This document shows, piece by piece, positions 1-7,000 of a DNA stretch of 11,818 bases. How positions within the stretch are numbered: position 1 is the stretch's first letter; every line of letters starts with the position of its first letter. The stretch spans positions 1-11,818 of the forward strand of contig JAADEO010000156.1 in the NCBI GenBank assembly GCA_013153415.1. Direction: 5' to 3'. Origin of the DNA: Deltaproteobacteria bacterium (lineage in GTDB: Bacteria > Desulfobacterota > Anaeroferrophillalia > Anaeroferrophillales > Tharpellaceae). The translations under genes and the position numbers were made by a program. A model generated the notes under the pieces. The model worked only from the letters and a program-made list of their open reading frames with translations. It did no database searches and was not told the origin of the DNA.

Positions 1-192
1 CTGAAGGTCGGCATAACTATCGCCATGTTCGCCATTCTTTGTGTAATAACCTATGTCTTCTTCATCTTTGGCGAGAGGTTTGTCAACTACATCGGCACCA
101 GCGCTCTCAACGTCATAACCCGGATGATGGGCCTGATCCTGGCGGTCATCGGCACCCAGATGGTCATCGCCGGCATCCAGGGAACTTTCTGA
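1..192 (+). CDS. MarC family integral membrane protein, C-terminal end (5' truncated by window)
   Basis: Frame 1 is open from the first base and gives 63 residues before the TGA at 190-192. The peptide has two hydrophobic stretches, about residues 5-22 and 43-59, separated by a short polar part with GERFVNYIGTSALNVITRMMG. This last-two-helices pattern, with the Arg-Met-Met-Gly-Leu-Ile-Leu run leading into the final helix, is typical of the MarC/UPF0056 family of inner-membrane proteins, which are about 200 residues long and of unsettled function (the old link to multiple antibiotic resistance was not upheld). Only the last third of the gene is visible, so the start and upstream context are unknown. 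A short terminator follows directly, so this gene looks transcriptionally separate from the sigma-factor locus downstream. Confidence 0.85.
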   Translation: MKVGITIAMFAILCVITYVFFIFGERFVNYIGTSALNVITRMMGLILAVIGTQMVIAGIQGTF

Positions 193-193
193 C

Positions 194-216
194 GGCAACC
201 AGGCGGTTGTTTTTTT
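194..216 (+). terminator. Rho-independent terminator after marC-family gene
   Basis: A hairpin with arms CAACC (196-200) and GGTTG (205-209) and a 4-nt loop is followed at once by seven T residues (210-216). It starts 4 bases after the stop codon. The stem is short, so it may be weak, but the position and T run fit an intrinsic terminator. Confidence 0.55.
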
Positions 217-488
217 GCTTTGACTCAGTGGTGTCCGGTTAAAAACTTGCGACCCGGACTGAAGAGGGTAATTCCCCTCCACTTCTTACGCTCAACATCT
301 GTTTTTCTAAGCGCTCACTGCGCTGAAATGGATGAACTCGTGCTGACGCACTCAAACAGCATCAATTTCGGCCGCTCCGTTCGTTTAAGAAAAACGACGA
401 TATTTCGCGAGCCGTTCCGGGAAACTACCCTCTCAGCCCTGGAACATGCGGCTTGCAAAGACCTAACCGGACATTGCTGGCTTTGACT
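217..488. mobile_element. Palindromic MITE-like element with 9-bp target-site duplication
   Basis: A 254-bp element (226-479) is flanked by perfect 9-bp direct repeats GCTTTGACT at 217-225 and 480-488. Its two ends are inverted copies of CAGnnnTGTCCGGTTA (226-241, and 464-479 reversed; 13 of 16 identical). The interior is also an imperfect palindrome: 259-277 matches the reverse complement of 419-436, 301-311 matches that of 385-395, and GTGC/GCAC at 340-343 and 348-351 close the centre. No transposase is encoded; an open frame of 88 codons at 220-486 looks like chance. Such a structure fits a non-autonomous element moved in trans. End sequence and duplication length are compatible with an IS4-type parent, which is a memory-based guess. 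It sits exactly between the marC terminator T run and the sigma promoter region. Confidence 0.75.
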
Positions 489-561
489 GCAACTGCTCAG
501 TCAGTTTTCCGGTAAAATGAAACCGGTTCGACCTGAAAAAGCCGGCTTCGGCAGCATGCAA

Positions 562-586
562 TGAACCTTTTCCGTTATCAGCGTAC
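562..586 (+). promoter_or_regulatory. Candidate ECF-sigma promoter, site A (sigma gene autoregulation)
   Basis: A -35-like TGAACC at 562-567 is followed by TTTTC and, 15 nt after the hexamer, by GTAC at 583-586. This two-block pattern (an AAC-type -35 and a GT-type -10) resembles promoters read by ECF sigma factors. The same two blocks occur in front of the gene at 7932 with a 16-nt spacer. The -10 block lies only 2 nt before the predicted ATG of the sigma gene at 589, so a transcript from here would be leaderless or would start inside the annotated gene. The role is inferred from the shared motif only. Confidence 0.45.
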
Positions 587-588
587 CC

Positions 589-1146
589 ATGAATAATGAG
601 GGTGGCCGCGATCCGCTTTTGCCGCTTCTCCAGGGAGTCGTCAAAGGTGATCATAACTCCTTTCGGCAATTGTATGATGTCACCAACCGGAGACTGTCCG
701 TTTATCTCTGGCGAATGCTGCCGGACCGGGAAGCTGTTGAAGATATTCTCGCCGAAACCTATACTCAAATCTGGAAAAACGCCGCCCGTTTCGAAAAAAG
801 ATCCCGGGTTCTGACCTGGATGATCGGTATCAGCCGTAATCTCGCTCTGAAAGAACTCGGCAAACGAAGATACCACGACGATATTCAGGATCACCCGGAA
901 ATAGAGGCACCCACGGAAAGCTATGAAGCCACCAACCGCCGGGAGATTTTATCCGCTATCCTGGCGCGGCTTCCGGTTCGACAGCGGGAGATACTCGATC
1001 TGGCTTTTTATCAGGGGCTTTCATACCGGGAAATATCACAACTCTTGTCGATTCCGGAAAACACGGTCAAATCACGGGTTTTCTATGCCAAAGCCGCTTT
1101 GAAAAACGAGCTGGAAAGAGTGGGTATCTCCGAAAAAGAGCTCTGA
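589..1146 (+). CDS. ECF-type RNA polymerase sigma-70 factor
   Basis: The 185-residue protein has the two-domain layout of extracytoplasmic-function sigma factors. Region 2 spans about residues 24-95 and includes SFRQLYDVTNRRLSVYL, the AVEDILAETYTQIWKNA segment that binds core polymerase, and the -10 recognition part LTWMIGISRNLALKELGKRR. Region 4 spans about 119-173, with LARLPVRQREILDLAFYQGLSYREISQLL and the helix-turn-helix ending in PENTVKSRVFYAKAALK. The length is normal for the family. An anti-sigma-like gene follows after 27 nt. ATG 589 has no visible ribosome binding site, and an in-frame stop at 562-564 rules out a long extension. A TTG at 619 with GAGGG at 598-602 upstream is an alternative that would remove ten residues without touching region 2. 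Likely targets are itself (site A) and the 7932 operon (site B). Confidence 0.93.
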   Translation: MNNEGGRDPLLPLLQGVVKGDHNSFRQLYDVTNRRLSVYLWRMLPDREAVEDILAETYTQIWKNAARFEKRSRVLTWMIGISRNLALKELGKRRYHDDIQDHPEIEAPTESYEATNRREILSAILARLPVRQREILDLAFYQGLSYREISQLLSIPENTVKSRVFYAKAALKNELERVGISEKEL

Positions 1147-1161
1147 CCGACTTGCCGATTT

Positions 1162-1166
1162 GAGGA
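1162..1166 (+). promoter_or_regulatory. Ribosome binding site for the anti-sigma-like gene
   Basis: GAGGA lies 7 nt before the ATG at 1174 and is the only good Shine-Dalgarno match in the 27-nt gap after the sigma gene. It supports that start and translation from a shared transcript. Confidence 0.55.
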
Positions 1167-1173
1167 ATTTTTC

Positions 1174-1755
1174 ATGCACCAACCGCAATCCGCTTCCAAC
1201 CCGCCATCATCTCCACCTTTGAGTGACGCAACCGTGCGCCGCATCATGGAAGAGAGCGCCGCAGGGACCGAGATTCCGGATTCCGGACTTTTTGAGCTCA
1301 TAGAAACCCGGATCAGGGCCGACTCCCACCCGGAACACGAGAGTGGAACCACTAGCCGCTATCACTGGATGAGAATTATCTCTGCTCTCCGTACTCTCTG
1401 CCTCCAGCCCCGGTTTGCCTGGGGAATTGCCGCGGTACAGGCGGCAATCATAGTTTTCTTCATCATCTCTCCACCAACCGGGTTGAACACCACCGGCCAT
1501 GACTATAAAACCCTTTCCGAAACAACCGTTTCAGATTCTGCCCAAGACCTCTATCTGGTGATTTTCCACGACTCCATCCCCGTAACCGCGGTTGAAAAAC
1601 TCATGCGCCAGGCGCATGCCGCAATTATCGACGGGCCCGGCAAAAATGGAATTTTCACGGTGAAGATTTCAGGGGATGAACCGGCTCGAAAAAAGGCGGC
1701 CAGAATCTTTAAAAATTCGCCCTTGGTGATCTTTTTTGAAAAACAAATCGACTGA
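1174..1755 (+). CDS. Putative membrane-anchored anti-sigma factor with extracytoplasmic sensor domain
   Basis: This 193-residue protein directly follows the sigma gene, the usual place for a cognate anti-sigma factor. Three parts can be seen: a cytoplasmic N-terminal region (1-80), one hydrophobic segment at about 81-100 (FAWGIAAVQAAIIVFFIISP), and an extracytoplasmic region (101-193). The HxxxCxxC motif of zinc-binding anti-sigma domains is absent; the only Cys is C76, beside the membrane. The N-terminal part has a predicted amphipathic stretch (18-50) that could hold the sigma factor. The outer domain (about 125-192) reads as strand-helix-strand-strand-helix-strand: YLVIFH, AVEKLMRQA, AAIIDGP, GIFTVKIS, PARKKAARIFKNS, VIFFEK. 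That order matches ferredoxin-like folds such as subtilase propeptides (I9-like). The anti-sigma role rests on position and topology, not on a recognised binding domain. Confidence 0.7.
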   Translation: MHQPQSASNPPSSPPLSDATVRRIMEESAAGTEIPDSGLFELIETRIRADSHPEHESGTTSRYHWMRIISALRTLCLQPRFAWGIAAVQAAIIVFFIISPPTGLNTTGHDYKTLSETTVSDSAQDLYLVIFHDSIPVTAVEKLMRQAHAAIIDGPGKNGIFTVKISGDEPARKKAARIFKNSPLVIFFEKQID

Positions 1756-1809
1756 GAATTTCCATAAGCGATGAGGGTTCTGCAGCCAATTGAAAATTGC
1801 TTAAAAAAG

Positions 1810-1838
1810 TTGACACGGCAACGGCTCCAGCGCAGAAT
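1810..1838 (+). promoter_or_regulatory. Candidate housekeeping sigma-70 promoter for the barrel/subtilase operon
   Basis: A perfect TTGACA at 1810-1815 is followed, after 17 nt, by CAGAAT at 1833-1838 (4 of 6 to TATAAT). It is the best sigma-70 match in the 280-nt gap between the anti-sigma-like gene and the barrel gene. Transcription would start near 1845, leaving a leader of about 190 nt. No copy of the ECF-like motif was found in this gap, so the barrel operon may be driven separately from the sigma regulon. Confidence 0.4.
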
Positions 1839-1844
1839 ATCTCT

Positions 1845-2030
1845 GGGGTACTAAACAACAGCAGCAGACATCAATACAATTACCATTTCCCGCTGTTTGA
1901 GTACCTTACAGGTCATTTCCTGCAAGAAAAAATCAGCAGAAAATGTTCTGCTATAAGTATTTATTTGCGGGCCAAAAGCCCCCGTTTGGGTTGCGGGAAT
2001 CATTCCCGCATGAGAAAATGATTTACGGAG
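1845..2030 (+). promoter_or_regulatory. Structured 5' leader of the outer-membrane barrel gene
   Basis: This gene-free stretch can form a row of hairpins. GGTACT (1847-1852) pairs with AGTACC (1900-1905), extended by CAGC (1859-1862) with GCTG (1892-1895). CAGG (1909-1912) pairs with CCTG (1919-1922). AGCAGAA (1935-1941) pairs with TTCTGCT (1946-1952) around a 4-nt loop. GGGC (1969-1972) pairs with GCCC (1978-1981). TGCGGGAAT (1992-2000) pairs with ATTCCCGCA (2002-2010). The fourth hairpin competes with CCAAA (1972-1976)/TTTGG (1985-1989). There is no T run, so any control would act on translation or stability rather than termination. I do not recognise a known riboswitch; the conserved GCAAA cores of GEMM are not present. 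Chance folding cannot be excluded by eye. Confidence 0.4.
1992..2010. repeat. Perfect 9-bp inverted repeat before the barrel gene
   Basis: TGCGGGAATCATTCCCGCA is a perfect palindrome with a single central base. It ends 15 nt before the ribosome binding site (2025-2030) of the barrel gene. It could be an operator for a dimeric regulator or the last hairpin of the leader RNA; the sequence alone does not decide. Confidence 0.6.
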
Positions 2031-2035
2031 TAACC

Positions 2036-4003
2036 ATGGCAAAGCGCTCTTTTTTGCTGTCCTGCAGCTTAGGAATCCTGCTCAATTTCCTGTTTCTCTC
2101 CTACGTCATCGCCCAGCAGCCTCCCGCAACTGAGATCGTCACCCTGATCGCCCCGGCCCAAAACCAGGAAGCCATCATGAAACATCTGAACCTGAAAGCC
2201 AGGTTCAACCTTCCGGTGGCAACCGATTCTCTGACCATTATCCTCGATGACAGTGACATCACAGTTCTGCTCAAGATCGACGAGCAGGGCATCCAGGGCA
2301 TCCTGCCGATGCTGCTCAAAAGCGGTGCTCACACACTCTACATCAGCGGCAACAGCAGCGACGGTCCTTTCACGGAAAGCTACTCCTTCTCCTCCCGCCA
2401 ATACGCCGGCCTTGATGAAGCTTATACCATCAATGAATGGGACACCACGGCTCAAGCCGGCAGTTTCCATTCCACCCCGGGAGATGATTTCGATTTCTCC
2501 AGCCTCGATTCCGTTCTCAGCCACCAGTCGACCCTCAAACTGGGCGGCTGGCAGGCCCGGCTTTTCGCCAATGCCCGACTCCTGGAACAGAGCAGTAACA
2601 ACGAAACCGAGGCCGTCAACAAAGGCTCGATCGACCCCGAGCACCAAGGCCTGGATCTCAACAATATCCTCTTCCAGCTCCAGTACCAGGGTGAAAAACT
2701 GGCCACTTTCCTGGAGGTCGGCGACATTCAGGTCGAAGGGACGCAGAACACCTTCTCAACCCTTTCCCGCAACGGCGTCCAGGCCGGTTTTCAACTGCTC
2801 AACTTCTATGCCCAGGGTTTTTCGGTCTACAGCAAGGAGACTTTCGGCCTGCATGACGGCATCGGCCTGGGATTCGACGATGACGAATATCTCTACGGTA
2901 TCAGCGGCGGCTACCGTTTCTGGGAAGATCGGTTCGACCTCAGAGTGTTCTATATCGATGGCGGCCAGCAGGAGAATTCCTACTCTTCATGGTCGCAGGA
3001 GGAGGGCAATCGGGGCGACCTCTATGGCGTTCAGTTGCTGGGCAATCTCTGGGAGGGAAAGCTGAACTGCGAATTCGAATACGACCGTTCCGATTACGAT
3101 CCTTACACCAGTGATGAATTCAGCAGTAAAAAAGATAAGGCCTGGCGCCTGCAACTTGGCGGCCAGCAGGACACCTGCTCATACAATTTCGACTACGAGT
3201 ATTTCGGCCCCGACTACAATCTCCCCGGAGACCTGACGACCAAAAAGGACTATGAGGGTTTCAGCGGCGGTGGCTCGAAACAGTTTTTCACTGTCCACAC
3301 CATCGGCATAATGTTTGCCAGCTATCATGACAATGTCGATTCCAATGAGCTGTACGCCCGAACCAACTCTTACGCCGGCCAGATCGATTACGCCTACTCC
3401 GGCTTCAGCCGCTTTCCTCTTAATTTCAGTTATCGGCATACCCGCGACAAATCCGAAGATGAACCAGAATTCGACCCGGAGACCGATCTTCGAACCGATA
3501 CCATCTCATTCAGCAGCAGCTATACCGGAGAAGGACCTTTTTCCGCAGCCCTGGCGGCCAGTTATACCTGGCAAAACGACAAGACCGAAAGAGATGCCGA
3601 TACGACCACCTTCAACCTGTCGTTGAGCCCATCCTGGAATTTCGAAAAGATAAGGCTCAGCCTGAACGGAACCTTGAATCAAAACCGGAATCTGCTCACC
3701 GATGTTCGAACTGATGACTACATTTTCACTTTTGACGCTTCGGGATCACTGCTGGATGAGCGCCTGGATTACGAGTTCGGCGGTACCTACAACTATACCG
3801 CCGTCAACAATGATTACGGCGACTGCCAGTGTTTCAGCGGCTACAGCCGGGTCAACTACCATCTTCCCTGGCTGGAGAAGCTGGCCCACCCGGTAGTGGG
3901 ACTGGAATTCCAGTACAATGTCGCCAATCCCGAGGATGTCTCCCGGGCCCGGGAAACCAGGGTGCTGTGCACCTTGTCGACAAGCGTTCCCTTTATTTTT
4001 TGA
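2036..4003 (+). CDS. Outer-membrane beta-barrel protein with N-terminal Ig-like periplasmic domain
   Basis: The 655-residue product starts with a Sec signal peptide (1-26, cleavage likely after VIA). Residues 27-120 form an Ig-like, strand-rich domain with LTIILDDSDITVLLKI and LKSGAHTLYIS. From about 121 to the end the protein shows alternating hydrophobic/polar strands rich in Tyr, Phe and Trp with Asp/Asn/Gly turns, and it ends in Phe (VPFIF), the outer-membrane insertion signature. About 500 residues would make a large barrel, but the strand count cannot be set by eye. ATG 2036 is chosen over upstream in-frame ATGs (1943, 2018) because it gives a clean signal peptide and has CGGAG 5 nt upstream. 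The subtilase-repeat gene follows after 35 nt, so the two are almost certainly co-transcribed. I do not recognise a named family; a role as porin, receptor or exporter for its partner is open. Confidence 0.85.
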   Translation: MAKRSFLLSCSLGILLNFLFLSYVIAQQPPATEIVTLIAPAQNQEAIMKHLNLKARFNLPVATDSLTIILDDSDITVLLKIDEQGIQGILPMLLKSGAHTLYISGNSSDGPFTESYSFSSRQYAGLDEAYTINEWDTTAQAGSFHSTPGDDFDFSSLDSVLSHQSTLKLGGWQARLFANARLLEQSSNNETEAVNKGSIDPEHQGLDLNNILFQLQYQGEKLATFLEVGDIQVEGTQNTFSTLSRNGVQAGFQLLNFYAQGFSVYSKETFGLHDGIGLGFDDDEYLYGISGGYRFWEDRFDLRVFYIDGGQQENSYSSWSQEEGNRGDLYGVQLLGNLWEGKLNCEFEYDRSDYDPYTSDEFSSKKDKAWRLQLGGQQDTCSYNFDYEYFGPDYNLPGDLTTKKDYEGFSGGGSKQFFTVHTIGIMFASYHDNVDSNELYARTNSYAGQIDYAYSGFSRFPLNFSYRHTRDKSEDEPEFDPETDLRTDTISFSSSYTGEGPFSAALAASYTWQNDKTERDADTTTFNLSLSPSWNFEKIRLSLNGTLNQNRNLLTDVRTDDYIFTFDASGSLLDERLDYEFGGTYNYTAVNNDYGDCQCFSGYSRVNYHLPWLEKLAHPVVGLEFQYNVANPEDVSRARETRVLCTLSTSVPFIF

Positions 4004-4025
4004 TACAACAATCAGTAAATCTCCC

Positions 4026-4032
4026 AAGGAGG
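4026..4032 (+). promoter_or_regulatory. Strong ribosome binding site deciding the start of the subtilase-repeat gene
   Basis: AAGGAGG lies 6 nt before ATG 4039. The reading frame is open further upstream, to 3829 inside the barrel gene, but this perfect Shine-Dalgarno and the signal peptide starting at 4039 show that 4039 is the true start. Confidence 0.85.
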
Positions 4033-4038
4033 TTTTTC

Positions 4039-7000
4039 ATGCTTGACAAAAAAAACTTACGTTCTTTCGTGTTCTCGTGGATCATTCTGCTTTTGACGCT
4101 GTTCTTTTTTGCGGGTTCGGCGGCTGCGGTAAACATCAGTGCCTCGGCTACCGTGGTCTATACCGGTCAACGAGTTAACTTTACCGTTACCAGTACACAC
4201 ACCCCCAGCTTCATCGGCCCCAACTGTACCCTGGAAGTTCTTTTCGGAGACGGCTCGAGCAGCACCCTGCCGGTCTGCAATTCACTCTCCTGCACTGCCT
4301 CAACCAGTCATGTCTATAGCCGGGCCGGAACCTACCGTGCCACCGCCCGGCCTCTGAGCGGTTGCGCCAATCTTAATCCTCCGACCAGCGATTCGGTAAC
4401 CATCACGGTCCGGGACCGGGCCCGTTTGACGGTCACGATTTCCCCGGCCCGCATCGATTACGACATCACCCATCCGGCCCCGATCAACCTGACTTACAAT
4501 GGCCGCAGCAGCGTTCCGATCAACGATACCCTGACTTCGACGCGAGGGATTTTCCGGGCCGGAAGCACCGTTCTCGGCAGAATTTCGACAACGCTTTCCG
4601 CCCCGCTGACCCGGGGAACGGCCCGCTTCAATGAAACTCTGACCATTCCGGCCACAGTCATTGATCAGGCCCAGAAACTCGGAGTCGATCTCATCCGCTT
4701 CGAACGCACTTTCAGCTCCAGTTCCATGGATCCGGCCAGCGCCAGCACCGAGATATCCATAACCTTCGCGCCCCGTGAAGTAACCCTGCCCGACGGGGTG
4801 GTCGGGCTCGACTACTCCTACCAACTCGGGAACGCGGGCAACAGTTACACGCTGGTCCAGGGACAACTCGATCCCGGTCTCAAGGTGGTCGGCAATTATC
4901 TCCGGGGTGTGCCGCAACGTGAAGCCGGCTACCGTTTCCAGCTCCGGGAAACCGCCGGCGGCCGGGTCTCACTGATCTGGTACAATTTGAAAATCAATCG
5001 GGCCCGCCTGACAGTTACGATTTCTCCGGCTCACATCGATTACGATGCCGCCCGCCCGGCTCCCATCAACCTGACCTACAGCGGCCGCAGCAGCGCCCCG
5101 CTCAACGATACCCTGACTTCAAACGAGGGGATTTTCCGGGCCGGGAGCACGGTTATCGGTTCGATCCCGACAGCGCTTTCGGCACCGCTGACCCGGGGGA
5201 CGGCCCGTTTCAATGAAACCCTGACCATCCCGGCCGCAGTCATCGACCGGGCCCGGCAGCTCGGAATCAACCTGATCCAGTTCGAGCGCGGTTTCAGTTC
5301 CAACTTCATGGCCCCGGCCAACGGCCAGACCGAAATCTCTTTAACTTTCGCACCCACCGAAATCACCCTTCCCGATGGTTTCACCGGAGTCAGTTATTCA
5401 TACAGGCTCGGAGACCCTGGTAGCCGTTACCAGCTGGTCAGCGGCCAGATGCCCCCGGGGCTGAAACTCGAAGGCAACCTGATCAAAGGCATTCCCGAAC
5501 GGGAAGGAGGATATCGTTTCCAGATCGAAGAAAACCGGCTGCGGAAAATAAAGACCTGGTACAATCTGCAAATCAGCAAGAGCCGCCTGCTGGTTACCAC
5601 CTCGCCCAGCCAGGTCACGGTTTCCCGGAACAAACCCGATGCTTTCAAGCTAACCTACACGTTCAAAAGTGCGGCCGGGCTCGAGGATACGCTCTCTTCA
5701 GCCGCTGGAATCTTCTCTGCCAACGGCACCGAGATCGGCCATATCAACCAGCCCCTATCAACCCGTATGAGCGCCGGCCGGGCCCGGATCGAAGAGACGG
5801 TGAGCATTCCCCTGGCAGTGCTCAAAGCCGCGGAACGTCAGGGTATCGACCGGCTCAGTTATCAGCGCACCTTCACCGCCCGCTACCTGGATGCCACAAC
5901 CACCGGGGTGACCGCGATCACCGTTGGAACCGGTTTTACTTTTACCAAGATCAAGCTCTATTTCGACGATAAGACCAGCAAGAAATTCGTCAAACGCAAT
6001 GCCCGGGGTATCGGGGCCCAAGTGGAACTGCGCTATGAAGGGGCCGGAGTCCTGAAAGGCTACTGGCAGGCCGACAACCGGATTCTCTCCCAGGTAACCA
6101 TGGACCTGCCTTTCGCCAAGTCCCGGACCATTACCCTGACGCTGCCTGAGACTCCGCCGCTGCCGACTTTCGCCCAGGGCTCACACCGGTTGCGCTTCGT
6201 CATTACCGAACCGCCCATGGATATCGCCTTCCCACAGATAATCTATATCGTCAGCGGCGAAGACCTGAGCCACCTGCACCCGATCCAGCTCCTGACACCG
6301 GCCGACCGGGAAACATTGCCTGCGGCTACGGGACTCTCTTTTTCCTGGAAAGCTAAATCCGGAATCGCAGTATACAAACTGGAGATTTTTTCCGCTGACG
6401 CTAATCCGGAATCTCCCCCGGAAGAAACGAAAACGCTGTTTTCGGCCTACTGTAAAAAACCGGTCTACACGGTGCCGGAAATCATCCGCCAAAACAAGCT
6501 TTCAACCCCGGGAACCTATTTCTGGCTGGTTACCGGCTATGACAACGACAACCAGCCCGTAGCCCGCAGCTCCAAACGCAGCTTCAGCCTGAAAGGAGAA
6601 ACCAGCCTCGATCATGTTCCCAAGCGGCTGCTGCTCACCTTCGACAGTCCCAATGCTGACGATAAAAATATCCAGGCCCGGCTGGAACGTTTGACCAGCC
6701 AGTACCATCTACGCCTGGAAAGCCGTAAAAAACTCGCCCGCCTGGGACTTGAGCTGGTAATCTTCTCCACCCCGGACAAGGTTGCAGACAGTCAACGCCG
6801 GATTAAGACCGGGATGCCGGATGCGAACCTTCAACCGGATTACTACTACGCCACCTTCGGCACGGTGGCAGAGACCCACAATCTGGATAAAATCCGACGG
6901 CAACTGCGCCCGCTCAAACCTCTGGGCAATGGCGACGGTATCCGGATAGCGGTCATCGATACCGGGGTCGATCTGGATCTCGAGGAACTGGCCGGCAACC

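Noticed and set aside
220..486. 88-codon open frame with no ribosome binding site
   Set aside because: It lies almost wholly inside the palindromic element, starts within the flanking 9-bp duplication, and has no recognisable domain; it is best explained as chance within the MITE.
463..894. 143-codon minus-strand open frame
   Set aside because: It is opposite the sigma factor's region 2, which is clearly conserved; this is a shadow frame.
1784..1801. Terminator after the anti-sigma-like gene
   Set aside because: A small AATT/AATT stem is present, but it is followed by A residues rather than a T run on the coding strand.
1845..2030. GEMM (cyclic dinucleotide) riboswitch in the barrel leader
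   Set aside because: The conserved GEMM core elements were looked for and not found; the hairpins do not match that layout.
3829..4038. N-terminal extension of the subtilase frame into the barrel gene
   Set aside because: ATG 4039 has a perfect ribosome binding site and begins a proper signal peptide; the extension overlaps the barrel's C-terminal strands.
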